Positions 1 through 6,438 are shown, numbered from the stretch's first letter. The stretch: DNA of 10,144 nt from Chloroflexota bacterium (GCA_009843585.1 VYDC01000177.1:1-10144); one strand, 5' to 3'. Numbers and translations: made by a program. The notes: generated from the letters alone by a model not told the origin.

Positions 1-290
1 GGCTGCTGGAGGAGGAGGACCGCGACCCGGCGACCTTCGCGATCTCGAAGCGCGTCTACGTCAGCGTCGACGAGGATGCCGAACGGGCGCGGGCGCGCGC
101 CATCGCCTCGGGCCTGGCGCGAAGCACCATCGCCGGGCGGCCGGAGGAGGTGTTCGGACGCCTCGACGCGCTGCTCGGGGCGGGCATCGATCACCTCCTG
201 CTCGATCCCGTCGCGGAGCACGAGGAGCATCTGGAGGCGCTCGCAGGTCTCGCCGCACGGCGAGCCGGCGGGGCGCGGCCGGCGGGGTAG
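1..290 (+). CDS. LLM-class flavin-dependent oxidoreductase, C-terminal part (5' end outside window)
   Basis: An open frame runs from base 3 to a TAG at 288-290 and gives 95 C-terminal residues; the gene begins before the window. The visible segment contains RPEEVFGRLDALLGAGIDHL followed by LLDPV, then a final helix rich in Glu, His and Leu. This is the typical end of luciferase-like monooxygenase (LLM) TIM-barrel proteins, where the sequence 'PEEV...L..L..AGVDH' precedes the last strand and helix. Such proteins use FMN or coenzyme F420 to oxidise or reduce organic substrates; the cofactor cannot be decided because the N-terminal two thirds are missing. A flavin-fold gene follows 30 nt downstream on the same strand, so the two are probably co-transcribed. 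Family assignment rests on this tail only. Confidence 0.7.
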   Translation, partial: LLEEEDRDPATFAISKRVYVSVDEDAERARARAIASGLARSTIAGRPEEVFGRLDALLGAGIDHLLLDPVAEHEEHLEALAGLAARRAGGARPAG

Positions 291-320
291 CGGCGGCGAG
301 CAGCGGCAGGAGAGAGCGGC

Positions 321-839
321 ATGGGACGCAAGTACAACAGCGAGCGCGCGGTCTCCCCCAAGGAGGGCGAGGAGCACCGCGACGGGATCCTCGCCTTCAT
401 GGCGGACTGGGACGACGTCGCGAAGTACCTCCTCACCTACAGGCGGGACGGCCGGCCCCGCATGCGCCCGGTCGGCGCCTACATGGACGGGTGGCACATC
501 CAGACGGTCACGCAGGACGTGCACCTGAAGACCGGCCACGTGCGGCGCGACGGCCGCGTCGCCTACCTCTTCTCGGGTATGAGCGGCCGGGACCGGGGCA
601 ACGACCCGGTGAGCGTCTTCGTGGAGGGCGTCGCCGAGCTCGTCGAGGACCAGGAGAGGGTGCGGAGCTTCCTGCTCTGGCGCGCGGAGCGGCTCGGGCT
701 CGACCCCAGCTACCCGCGCGGCGACTTCGTGCCCTTCCTGATCCGGACGACGCCGCTCTACCTGCGCGCGGAGGGCTTCACCGGGCGCCGGCACCCCGTC
801 GTCTACACGAGCTTCCCAGGGATCGCCGCCCCGCCGTAG
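321..839 (+). CDS. pyridoxamine 5'-phosphate oxidase-like FMN/F420-binding split-barrel protein
   Basis: This encodes 172 residues, starting at an ATG preceded by AGGAG (308-312) at 8-nt spacing. The protein resembles small split-beta-barrel flavoproteins of the pyridoxamine-phosphate-oxidase superfamily. After an N-terminal helix, 'LLTYRRDGRPRMRPVG' (about 38-52) matches the usual 'L.T...DGRPR..PV' first strands. 'DGWHIQTVTQDVHLKTGHVR' (56-75) and 'DGRVAYLF' (77-84) match the strands around the flavin phosphate site, with K70 in the position usually seen as 's.K..nl..dprv'. The C-terminal half (about 108-172) is a longer helical and Pro-rich extension. Members use FMN, haem or F420, and many are reductases rather than true PNP oxidases. 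The substrate is unknown. The LLM gene 30 nt upstream suggests a two-protein flavin or F420 module; this is inference. Confidence 0.72.
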   Translation: MGRKYNSERAVSPKEGEEHRDGILAFMADWDDVAKYLLTYRRDGRPRMRPVGAYMDGWHIQTVTQDVHLKTGHVRRDGRVAYLFSGMSGRDRGNDPVSVFVEGVAELVEDQERVRSFLLWRAERLGLDPSYPRGDFVPFLIRTTPLYLRAEGFTGRRHPVVYTSFPGIAAPP

Positions 840-849
840 CGCCGGCGCC

Positions 850-864
850 GCGGGCCCGGCCCGC
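850..864 (+). terminator. GC-rich hairpin after the split-barrel gene
   Basis: There is a perfect 6-bp stem: GCGGGC (850-855), loop CCG, GCCCGC (859-864). It lies 10 nt after the TAG at 837-839. The stop codon also runs into a 10-bp palindrome, GCGCCGGCGC (839-848). No T-run follows, so it is not a classical intrinsic terminator, and in DNA this GC-rich such a stem can occur by chance. Its position between the split-barrel gene and the candidate promoter at 877-905 fits transcript ending or 3'-end protection. Confidence 0.3.
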
Positions 865-876
865 AGCGCGCCAGGC

Positions 877-905
877 TCGAAAGCCGCCGGGCGCGGGCGT
901 AGCAT
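877..905 (+). promoter_or_regulatory. candidate sigma70-type promoter for the alpha/beta-hydrolase gene
   Basis: TCGAAA (877-882; 4 of 6 matches to TTGACA), a 17-bp spacer, then TAGCAT (900-905; 4 of 6 to TATAAT). Transcription would begin near 912, about 28 nt before the chosen start codon at 940. The alternative upstream ATG at 904 lies inside the -10 box, which argues against it as the start. These are among the few AT-richer hexamers in the gap. The sigma-factor preference of the host is unknown. Confidence 0.35.
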
Positions 906-929
906 GTGCGGCGAGTCGGCGAGTGCGCG

Positions 930-934
930 GGAGG
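930..934 (+). promoter_or_regulatory. ribosome binding site that decides the hydrolase start
   Basis: GGAGG at 930-934 sits 5 nt before the ATG at 940. The in-frame ATG at 904 has no purine-rich sequence before it. The start at 940 is therefore preferred, and it removes 12 Ser/Ala/Glu-rich residues with no counterpart in the fold. Confidence 0.65.
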
Positions 935-939
935 GTGAG

Positions 940-1761
940 ATGAGCGAGACGACGGCGATGCTCAAGCGCGGCTTCGTGCTGAGCCCGCACGGGAACATCG
1001 AGTACTTCGAGCTGGGGAGCGGGGAGCCGCTCATCATGCTCCACTCCACCCCGAGCTCCTGCATGGCCTTCCGCGACGTCGCCCCGTACCTCGCGGAGGA
1101 GGTGCGGGTGATCGCGATGTCGACGATGGGCTTCGGCCAGTCGGATCGCCCGCCCCGGGCCTACACGACGCTCACCGAGTTCGCGCAGGCCGTGGTCTGG
1201 CTGATGGACGGGCTCGGGCTCGAGCGGCCGAACGTCTACGGGCTGCTCACCGGCTCCGAGATCGCCACCGAGGTGGCGGCGAGCTGGCCCGGCCGCGTCG
1301 ACAGGCTGATCCTCGATGAGGTCTTCAACTGGAACACGCCGTCGCGGCGCGCCGTGCACGAGCGGCTCCACCGCTACTTCCCCGAGCGCGCGGACGGCGG
1401 CCACCTGCTCGACCTCTGGCGCAAGGTCGGCGGCGACCGCCCCGGGGCGGACCTCAAGGTCACGACGCAGCGCTTCATGAACAACCTGCTCGTGAACTCG
1501 AACGAGGGGGCCGAGGTCTACGGCGGCACCGGCTGGGAGGGGGCCGCCACCTACGCGATGTGCCGCTACGAGATGTGGGACGCGACCCCGAAGATCGAGG
1601 CGCCGACGCTCGTGATGCACACCGTCGACAGCGAGCGCGGGCGCGCGCACCCGAAGTTTCTGCGGACGATCCGCCGCTCGCGCGGCGTGCGCCTCCCCGA
1701 CCGCGAGCCGGGGCTCTGGGCGTCGGAGATACTCGCCTTCCTGAGGGAGCCGGGGGTCTAG
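940..1761 (+). CDS. alpha/beta-hydrolase-fold protein with degenerate catalytic triad
   Basis: This encodes 273 residues and is probably cytosolic, as no signal peptide is visible. The fold is clear: 'LIMLHSTPSS' (31-40) fits the oxyanion strand usually read as 'lllHGfP.s'; 'VIAMSTMGFGQSDRP' (57-71) fits 'vi..D.rGfG.Sd.P'; 'NVYGLLTGSEIATEVAASWP' (98-117) fits the nucleophile elbow and following helix; 'APTLVMHTVD' (221-230) fits the strand carrying the acid. The elbow aligns without gaps to G-x-S-x-G as G101-L102-L103-T104-G105, so the nucleophile position holds Leu. The final segment 'RGVRLPDREPGLWASEILAF' (248-267) has no His where the catalytic His normally lies. D230 could be the acid. 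I recall related bacterial proteins with a G-x-H-T-G elbow, so this may be a subfamily with altered chemistry or a binding role. It converges on the CaiB operon. Confidence 0.75.
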   Translation: MSETTAMLKRGFVLSPHGNIEYFELGSGEPLIMLHSTPSSCMAFRDVAPYLAEEVRVIAMSTMGFGQSDRPPRAYTTLTEFAQAVVWLMDGLGLERPNVYGLLTGSEIATEVAASWPGRVDRLILDEVFNWNTPSRRAVHERLHRYFPERADGGHLLDLWRKVGGDRPGADLKVTTQRFMNNLLVNSNEGAEVYGGTGWEGAATYAMCRYEMWDATPKIEAPTLVMHTVDSERGRAHPKFLRTIRRSRGVRLPDREPGLWASEILAFLREPGV

Positions 1762-1778
1762 CGAGCCGGCCGGCGGCG

Positions 1779-1791
1779 GAGCGCGGCGCTC
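1779..1791. terminator. hairpin in the 28-nt convergent gap
   Basis: GAGCG (1779-1783), loop CGG, CGCTC (1787-1791) forms a 5-bp hairpin between the plus-strand hydrolase (stop at 1761) and the minus-strand CoA-transferase. It overlaps the latter's TGA, whose complement is at 1790-1792. A 10-bp palindrome GCCGGCCGGC lies next to it (1765-1774). Either could act on both strands as a weak terminator. There is no T-run. Confidence 0.25.
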
Positions 1792-3034
1792 AGCCGAAGG
1801 CGCCGAGGCGCGCCCGCTCGTCCAGCTCCTCCGCGCCCAGTCCCAGGACCTCCGAGAGCACCTCGGCCGTGTGCTCGCCGAGGTGGGGCGCGGAGGCCCG
1901 CGGGCCGTGCCGCGCGCCCTCGATGCGGAAGCCGAGCCTCGCCAGCGGCGGCGTGCGCACGCCCCGGTGCGGCGGCCGCACGTAGTGGCCTCGGCTGGCG
2001 AGCTGCGCGTCATCGAGGAGGTCCTGGCCGTCGCGCACCGGCGCGCACGGGACGCCCGCCGCGCGGAGCGCCGCGAGCGCCTCCTCCTGGGTGCCCGAGC
2101 GGCACCACGCGGAGAGCACCGCGTCGATCTCCTCTTCGTGCAGCTTGCGCCCCGGGGCCTCCGCGAACCGCGGATCCCCGAGCGCACCGCCGCCCAGGGC
2201 GCCGGCGAGCGCGCGCCACTCCTCGTCTGCGTGGACCGCGAGCGCGATCCAGCGCTCCCGCCCGTCGCTCCCGTCCCGGCAGCGGTAGGCGTTGTGCGGA
2301 GCGGCCGCGGGCGAGCGGTTCCCCTCCACCCCGCGCACGACGCCGGTCAGCGCGTGCTCGAGCAGCGCCGGTCCCAGCACCCCGGCCACCGACTCCAGCT
2401 GCGGGATCTCGATGAGCTGCCCGCGACCGGTCCGGCGCCGGTGGTGGAGCGCGGCGAGTATCGCGATCGTCGCGTTCAGGGGATTCGTCGCGTGATCCGG
2501 CATGATCCCGCGCGGGCCGACCGGGGAGGGGTCCCCACCGAGCGGGCCGCTCCTGCTCATGAGCCCCCCGAGCGCGGTGAGGTGGTTGCCGCCGCCGGCG
2601 AGCCCCGCGCGCGGCCCCTCGCTTCCGACGAGCGGCATGCGCACCATCACGATGTCGCCGCGGAGCGCGCGGGCGCCGTCGTAGTCCAGGCCCCAGCGCT
2701 CGACCGTCCCCGGCGTGAAGTTCTCCAGGAAGACGTCGCTCTCGGCGATCAGCCCGCGCAGCATCTCGAGGCCGGCGTCGGTCGCGAGGTCGAGGGCAAC
2801 GCTGCGGCCGCCGGCGTTGTAGCTGTTGAACCAGCCGCTCATCTCGACGGTGCGCGCCTCGGGCGGCACCTCGGCGGGGAACGGCGGCACGCCGCGGGCC
2901 GGATCGACGCGCGTCGGCGTCTCCACCTTCACCACGTCGGCGCCCTGGTCGGCGAGCCACCGCCCGACCAGCGGCCCCGCGATGAACCAGGTGAGCTCGA
3001 CGACGCGCACGCCCTGAAGCGGATAGCCCGCCAC
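1790..3034 (-). CDS. CaiB/BaiF family class III CoA-transferase (catalytic Asp present)
   Basis: This encodes 414 residues, the usual family length. These enzymes move CoA between carboxylic acids through an aspartyl-CoA thioester. N-terminal 'GVRVVELTWFIAGPLVGRWL' (8-27) followed by 'ADQGADVVKVETP' matches the family signature 'G.rVldlt....GP.....LAd.GAdVIKvE'. 'MPDHATNPLNATIAILAAL' (178-196) followed by 'TGRGQLIEIPQLES' is the active-site block, with D180 four residues before the usual Gly position, as in formyl-CoA transferase. 'AAGVPCAPV' (C-terminal half) is also typical. The start is GTG at 3034-3032, one nucleotide after the TAG of the preceding gene, with GGGGGA 9 nt upstream, so translation is probably coupled. 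It is the last gene of the four-gene operon and likely the catalytic partner of the CaiB-type gene before it. Donor and acceptor acids cannot be read from the sequence. Confidence 0.88.
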   Translation of the reverse strand: MAGYPLQGVRVVELTWFIAGPLVGRWLADQGADVVKVETPTRVDPARGVPPFPAEVPPEARTVEMSGWFNSYNAGGRSVALDLATDAGLEMLRGLIAESDVFLENFTPGTVERWGLDYDGARALRGDIVMVRMPLVGSEGPRAGLAGGGNHLTALGGLMSRSGPLGGDPSPVGPRGIMPDHATNPLNATIAILAALHHRRRTGRGQLIEIPQLESVAGVLGPALLEHALTGVVRGVEGNRSPAAAPHNAYRCRDGSDGRERWIALAVHADEEWRALAGALGGGALGDPRFAEAPGRKLHEEEIDAVLSAWCRSGTQEEALAALRAAGVPCAPVRDGQDLLDDAQLASRGHYVRPPHRGVRTPPLARLGFRIEGARHGPRASAPHLGEHTAEVLSEVLGLGAEELDERARLGAFG

Positions 3035-3035
3035 G

Positions 3036-4280
3036 CTAGATGATCCCCCGCGCGGCGAGCTGCTCGAGCCGGCCGCGGTCGATCCCGAGCTCGCCCGCGT
3101 AGACCTCGACGTTGTGCTCGCCGACGCGCGGCGCGGCGCGCGTCACGCCTGCCGGGGTGTCGGAGAGGCGGTAGGGCGGACCCGGGTAGTCGAACTCGAG
3201 GGCCCGCTCCGGGTCGGAGAGGGGGCGGAACCAGCCCCGGGCGTGCAGCTGGGGATCGCCGGCGATGCCGGCGGCCGTCTGGAGCGGGTAGAGCATGAAG
3301 CCGCGCGGGATGCTCCCGTCGCAGAGCTCGTCCATGGTGTGGAGGGCGAAGAAGGCGCGCACCGCGCGCTCCACCTCGCCGCGATGGGCCATGCGGAATG
3401 CGAAGTCGCCCCAGCGCTCGTCGCCCACCCACTCCGTGGCGATGCCGTCCTGCGCCATCCACTCGATGAACTCGGGCCAGTGCCGCGCCGGCACGGGCCC
3501 CCACCCGGCGACCACGTGACCGTCGGCGCACGGGTAGATGCCGTCCGCCGGCGGGCCCGCCTCGCCGGGGTCCGGCCGCCGCCCCTGATCGGAGCCGTCG
3601 TACTCGGCGCCGACGGCCATCTGCGCGCAGACGGCGGCGACGCACTCGGCCACCGAGACGTCGACGAGCCGCGCGCCGTCGCCCGGGCCCGGATCGTTGA
3701 GGGCGCCGAGCACGCCGACCGCCGCCTGCTGGCCGGTGACGATGAAGGCGAGCTCTCCGCCCCAGCGGTACGGAGGGTCGCCGCTCCATCCCATTGCGAG
3801 CAGGAGGCCGCCGGCGGCGGAGAGCGTCAGGTCGGTGCCGGGCCGCGCGGCGTCGGGCCCGCTCAGCCCGTGCGGCGTGATGGATGCCCACACGGCGCCG
3901 TCGCGCGCCTGCAGGACGGAGCGCCCGACGCCGAGCCCCTCGAGCCGGCCGCGGCCCGCGGCGTCGATGACGATGTCCGCCCCGGAGAGCAGCGCTCCGA
4001 GCAGCTCGTTCCCCTCATCGCTCCCGGCGCGCGCGGTGACGCCCCGCTTCCCGGCGTGCTCGTAGAGGAACGGGATGCTGCGCTCCCGGGCTTCGCCCCG
4101 GGCGAGCAGGGGCGGGCGGGCACGGTCCGGATCGCCCCCGGGCCGCTCGGCGAGGATGACGTCGGCGCCGAGCTCCGCGAGGATGCGCCCGCACGCCGCG
4201 CCGGCTCCCGCGATCGCGCTCCCGCCGAGCTCCACGACCCGCAGGCCGTCGAGCGGTCCCGTCGCCCGGGCTGCGCTCAT
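3036..4280 (-). CDS. CaiB/BaiF family CoA-transferase-like protein lacking the catalytic Asp
   Basis: This encodes 414 residues from the ATG at 4280-4278, which overlaps the TGA of the hydratase gene (ATGA). A longer reading from 4331 would lie inside that gene and adds a non-homologous Arg-rich leader, so it was not chosen. The family fold is visible: 'LDGLRVVELGG' and 'GRILAELGADVILAERPGGD' (31-50), 'GADIVIDAAGRGRLEGLG' (100-117), 'VWASITPHGLSGPDAARPGT' (130-149) and 'GDGARLVDVS' (200-209). In the active-site block 'GGELAFIVTGQQAAVGVLGA' (174-193) the residue four before the Gly, where the Asp nucleophile should be, is F179. The 'VIKVE' motif is also changed, to 'VILAE'. The protein may therefore be a structural or substrate-binding subunit that pairs with the next gene's product, as known for some heteromeric class III transferases. 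Single-gene degeneration is the alternative. Confidence 0.85.
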   Translation of the reverse strand: MSAARATGPLDGLRVVELGGSAIAGAGAACGRILAELGADVILAERPGGDPDRARPPLLARGEARERSIPFLYEHAGKRGVTARAGSDEGNELLGALLSGADIVIDAAGRGRLEGLGVGRSVLQARDGAVWASITPHGLSGPDAARPGTDLTLSAAGGLLLAMGWSGDPPYRWGGELAFIVTGQQAAVGVLGALNDPGPGDGARLVDVSVAECVAAVCAQMAVGAEYDGSDQGRRPDPGEAGPPADGIYPCADGHVVAGWGPVPARHWPEFIEWMAQDGIATEWVGDERWGDFAFRMAHRGEVERAVRAFFALHTMDELCDGSIPRGFMLYPLQTAAGIAGDPQLHARGWFRPLSDPERALEFDYPGPPYRLSDTPAGVTRAAPRVGEHNVEVYAGELGIDRGRLEQLAARGII

Positions 4281-5119
4281 CGCCTGCCGCCCGGCGGCGG
4301 CGCGGCCTGCTCGTCGGTCTCGATGAACCACTTCACGCGCTGCCGGCCGCGCGCCGCGTCACGGCCGTCCTCGGTCCGGGTCACGAACTCGATGGTGCGG
4401 AACCAGCAGCGGCCGGAGACGCCCTTGTCGACCCAGCGCGTGCGGACCCGTACCGGCTCCCCGAGCGGGACCGGGCGCTCCATCACGACCTGGAAATCCG
4501 AGCCCATCGCCTGCGGGATCACGCCCGGCCCCGGGGGGAACTCGACCTGGATGTCGTGCGCGTGAAGCAGCAGCGAGAGCGGCGGCGCGATGGGGCCTCC
4601 CCACGGGGTCTCGCCGCGGTACCAGGGCGTCTCGTCGCCGGCGATGTCGCAGAGCTCGGAGACGTCGGCCTCAGTCACCGTGCGTGAGACCTCGGCGACC
4701 GGGGCGCCGAGGCGCACTCCCGGCAGCACCCCCTCTGAGCCGCGCGTGCCGTCCCGGCTCTCGTCCCAGGGATCCCGTGCGCCGAGGCCGGCGCGGCCGA
4801 CCAGGGCGATCCGGCCGGCGCGCGTCTCGACCGTGAGCGCGAGCTCACCGCCCTCGCCCGGGCTCGCCCGCTCGCGCACCTCTTCGTCGTCGAAGACGGG
4901 GGAGACCAGCTTGAGGTCCACCCAGCCGCCCTCGAACCAGCTCCCGCCGTAGGCCGCGACGACGGCGGGCACCACGGCCTGCGCGACGTGGTGCCCGAGG
5001 ACGGGGCCGGCGCGGAAGCCGAGGCCGCGCGCGACGGCGTCCGAGTGTATCCCCGCCTCCTCCGAGGCGACGTTCGGCAGGATCCGCCAGCGTCCGTCGT
5101 AGGCCGCGGCCGGGCTCAT
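4277..5119 (-). CDS. MaoC-like double-hotdog (de)hydratase
   Basis: This encodes 280 residues, the size of double-hotdog hydratases that add water to trans-2-enoyl-CoA. In the N-terminal half, 'EAGIHSDAVARGLGFRAGPV' (21-40) followed by 'LGHHVAQAVVPAVVAAYG', then 'DLKLVSPVFDDEEV' (68-81), fits MaoC-like proteins with 'IH.D..A...GF.g.lVpG' and 'F..Pv..gd.V'. In the C-terminal half, 'VTEADVSELCDIAGDETPWY' (148-167) and 'GSDFQVVMERPVPLGEPVRV' (206-225) fit the FAS1-like dehydratase domain. The usual hydratase motif G-D-x-N-P-x-H reads G161-D-E-T-P-W-Y167, so Asn and His are replaced by Thr and Tyr in that half. H25 may be the surviving functional His. It starts 3 nt after the dehydrogenase stop with no strong ribosome site, which suggests coupling. 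It would act after the dehydrogenase, on an unidentified enoyl-CoA. Confidence 0.78.
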   Translation of the reverse strand: MSPAAAYDGRWRILPNVASEEAGIHSDAVARGLGFRAGPVLGHHVAQAVVPAVVAAYGGSWFEGGWVDLKLVSPVFDDEEVRERASPGEGGELALTVETRAGRIALVGRAGLGARDPWDESRDGTRGSEGVLPGVRLGAPVAEVSRTVTEADVSELCDIAGDETPWYRGETPWGGPIAPPLSLLLHAHDIQVEFPPGPGVIPQAMGSDFQVVMERPVPLGEPVRVRTRWVDKGVSGRCWFRTIEFVTRTEDGRDAARGRQRVKWFIETDEQAAPPPGGRR

Positions 5120-5122
5120 CGT

Positions 5123-6343
5123 CTAGCCCCGCGGCAGCCCGAGCCCGCGCGTCGCGATGATGTTGCGCTGGATCTCCGGCGTCCCCCCGCCGACCAGCGC
5201 CGCCCACCGCACGTAGCTCTGCGCGAACTGCGCCTCCAGGGGCGAGTACGGCTCCTCCGGATCCCAGAGCGCCGAGTAGAGGCCGAAGACGGCGGCGCCG
5301 GTGCGCGCGAGGCGCTGTCCGCTCTCGCCCCCGAAGATGTGCGACGCCGAGGCCTCGTAGTTCGGGATGGTCCCCGCCTGCTGCATCGTGATGATGCGCA
5401 GCGAGAAGTTCGCCATCACGTTCGCCTCGATGTGGCGGTCGGCGATCAGCTGGCGCAGCGCGGTCAGACGCCCGATCTGCGAGCGCCGTTCGCCCTCGGG
5501 CGTCTTCAGGTAGCCGAGCAGCCCCTCGATGGCGCGCCGCGCCGCGATGGCGCCCGCGATGTTGGAGCGCTCGTTATCGAGGAGCGTCATGGCGACGTAC
5601 CAGCCGCGGTTCTCCTCCCCGACGCGGTTGGCGACCGGGACGCGCACGTCCTCGAAGAAGTCCTCGTTGATCTCATGTCCGCCGGTCATGTCGATGATCG
5701 GCCGGATCTCGACCCCGGGCGAGCGGAGGTCGAGCAGGACGAAGGAGATCCCGCGGTGCTTCGGCGCCTCGGGATCGGTGCGGCAGAGCAGCACCATCCA
5801 GTCGGCGTAGTGGGCGTGCGTGGTCCAGATCTTCTGCCCGTTGACGACGTACTCGTCCCCGTCACGCACGGCCCGCGTGCGCAGCGAGGCGAGATCGGAG
5901 CCCGCGCCGGGCTCGGAGAAGCCCTGGCACCAGACCACGTCGCCATTGAGGATCGGCGTCAGGTGGCGCGCCTTCTGCTCCTCGCTGCCGTGCACGATGA
6001 GCGCCGGGCCGAGCATGCTGATGCCGACGTTGCTGCCGACCCCCGGAGCGTTGGCCGAGGCGAGCTCGGCGTTGAGGATGTACTGCTCCATCCAGCTCAG
6101 CCCGCCGCCCCCGTACTCGCGGGGCCAGTGGGGCGCCACCCAGCCCTTCTCGGCGAAGGCCGAGAACCACTCGTCGGCCGCCTGGCGCGCCCCCTCGTCC
6201 TCCTCGAGCCGGTCGCGGGCCCACTGCGTGTAGGCGGTGTACTCGTGCTCCGCCATCTTCCGGTAGCGCTCGGGCATGCGTGCGATGAGCTCGCGCACCT
6301 CCTGCCGGAAGCTCGCCTCCGCGGTCGTGTCGGTCCAGTCCAT
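5123..6343 (-). CDS. acyl-CoA dehydrogenase family protein
   Basis: This encodes 406 residues, the normal size of an FAD-dependent acyl-CoA dehydrogenase, which forms a 2,3-double bond in an acyl-CoA and passes electrons to ETF. Hallmarks in order: 'KGWVAPHWPREYGGGGLSWM' (66-85); 'VWCQGFSEPGAGSDLASLRT' (137-156), the FAD and substrate motif; 'NGQKIWTTHAHYADWMVLLC' (168-187); and C-terminal 'VGGGTPEIQRNIIATRGLGL', the final FAD-contacting motif. The Glu of the medium-chain type ('YEGT') is absent, since the block reads 'VGGGT'. The alternative base seen in isovaleryl-CoA dehydrogenase ('LDLER') may be E258 in 'TLLDNERSNIAG'. The start is ATG 6343-6341 with GGAG 7 nt upstream. It is the first gene of the operon, transcribed from the region at 6393-6421. 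Homologues act on branched or bulky acyl-CoAs as often as on fatty acids, so the substrate is open. Confidence 0.92.
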   Translation of the reverse strand: MDWTDTTAEASFRQEVRELIARMPERYRKMAEHEYTAYTQWARDRLEEDEGARQAADEWFSAFAEKGWVAPHWPREYGGGGLSWMEQYILNAELASANAPGVGSNVGISMLGPALIVHGSEEQKARHLTPILNGDVVWCQGFSEPGAGSDLASLRTRAVRDGDEYVVNGQKIWTTHAHYADWMVLLCRTDPEAPKHRGISFVLLDLRSPGVEIRPIIDMTGGHEINEDFFEDVRVPVANRVGEENRGWYVAMTLLDNERSNIAGAIAARRAIEGLLGYLKTPEGERRSQIGRLTALRQLIADRHIEANVMANFSLRIITMQQAGTIPNYEASASHIFGGESGQRLARTGAAVFGLYSALWDPEEPYSPLEAQFAQSYVRWAALVGGGTPEIQRNIIATRGLGLPRG

Positions 6344-6354
6344 GGCCTCGCTCC

Positions 6355-6438
6355 ATCACGGCGCGGCGGGGTCGCTCCCCACCGCATGCGTGATAGTAGC
6401 GACGCGGCTCCGCCGTTTCACCCGCGGGGCGGGAGCCG
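6355..6438. repeat. nested inverted repeats around the operon promoter (possible operators)
   Basis: Three symmetric elements lie in the divergent region. ATCACG (6355-6360) pairs with CGTGAT (6389-6394), which overlaps the candidate -10. CGCATGCG (6383-6390) is an 8-bp palindrome at the expected transcription start. CGGCTCC (6405-6411) pairs with GGAGCCG (6432-6438) and brackets the candidate -35. They could be regulator sites, but arms of 6 or 7 bp in such GC-rich DNA are close to what chance gives. No regulator gene lies in the window. Confidence 0.25.
6393..6421 (-). promoter_or_regulatory. candidate sigma70-type promoter of the four-gene operon
   Basis: Read on the minus strand: GTGAAA (6421-6416; 4 of 6 to TTGACA), a 17-bp spacer, TACTAT (6398-6393; 4 of 6 to TATAAT). 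Transcription would start near 6386, leaving a leader of about 43 nt before the dehydrogenase ATG at 6343. TACTAT stands out as AT-rich in this region. For the plus-strand MFS gene I see only a weak candidate, CTGACC (6445-6450) and TACGCT (6466-6471) with a short 15-bp spacer. Confidence 0.4.

Noticed and set aside
904..939. An upstream ATG at 904 for the alpha/beta-hydrolase gene
   Set aside because: It has no ribosome site and lies in the candidate -10 box. The ATG at 940 has GGAGG at good spacing.
4281..4331. An upstream start for the proximal CaiB-type gene at 4331
   Set aside because: It would add an Arg-rich leader without homology and overlap the hydratase gene by 55 nt. The ATGA overlap at 4277-4280 is a standard coupled start.
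3114..4565. A 483-codon plus-strand frame opposite the CaiB and hydratase genes
   Set aside because: It has low-complexity Arg/Ala/Gly composition, and the minus-strand reading has clear family motifs. The same holds for long frames at 778-2187 (minus), 1871-3043 (plus) and 4988-6448 (plus).
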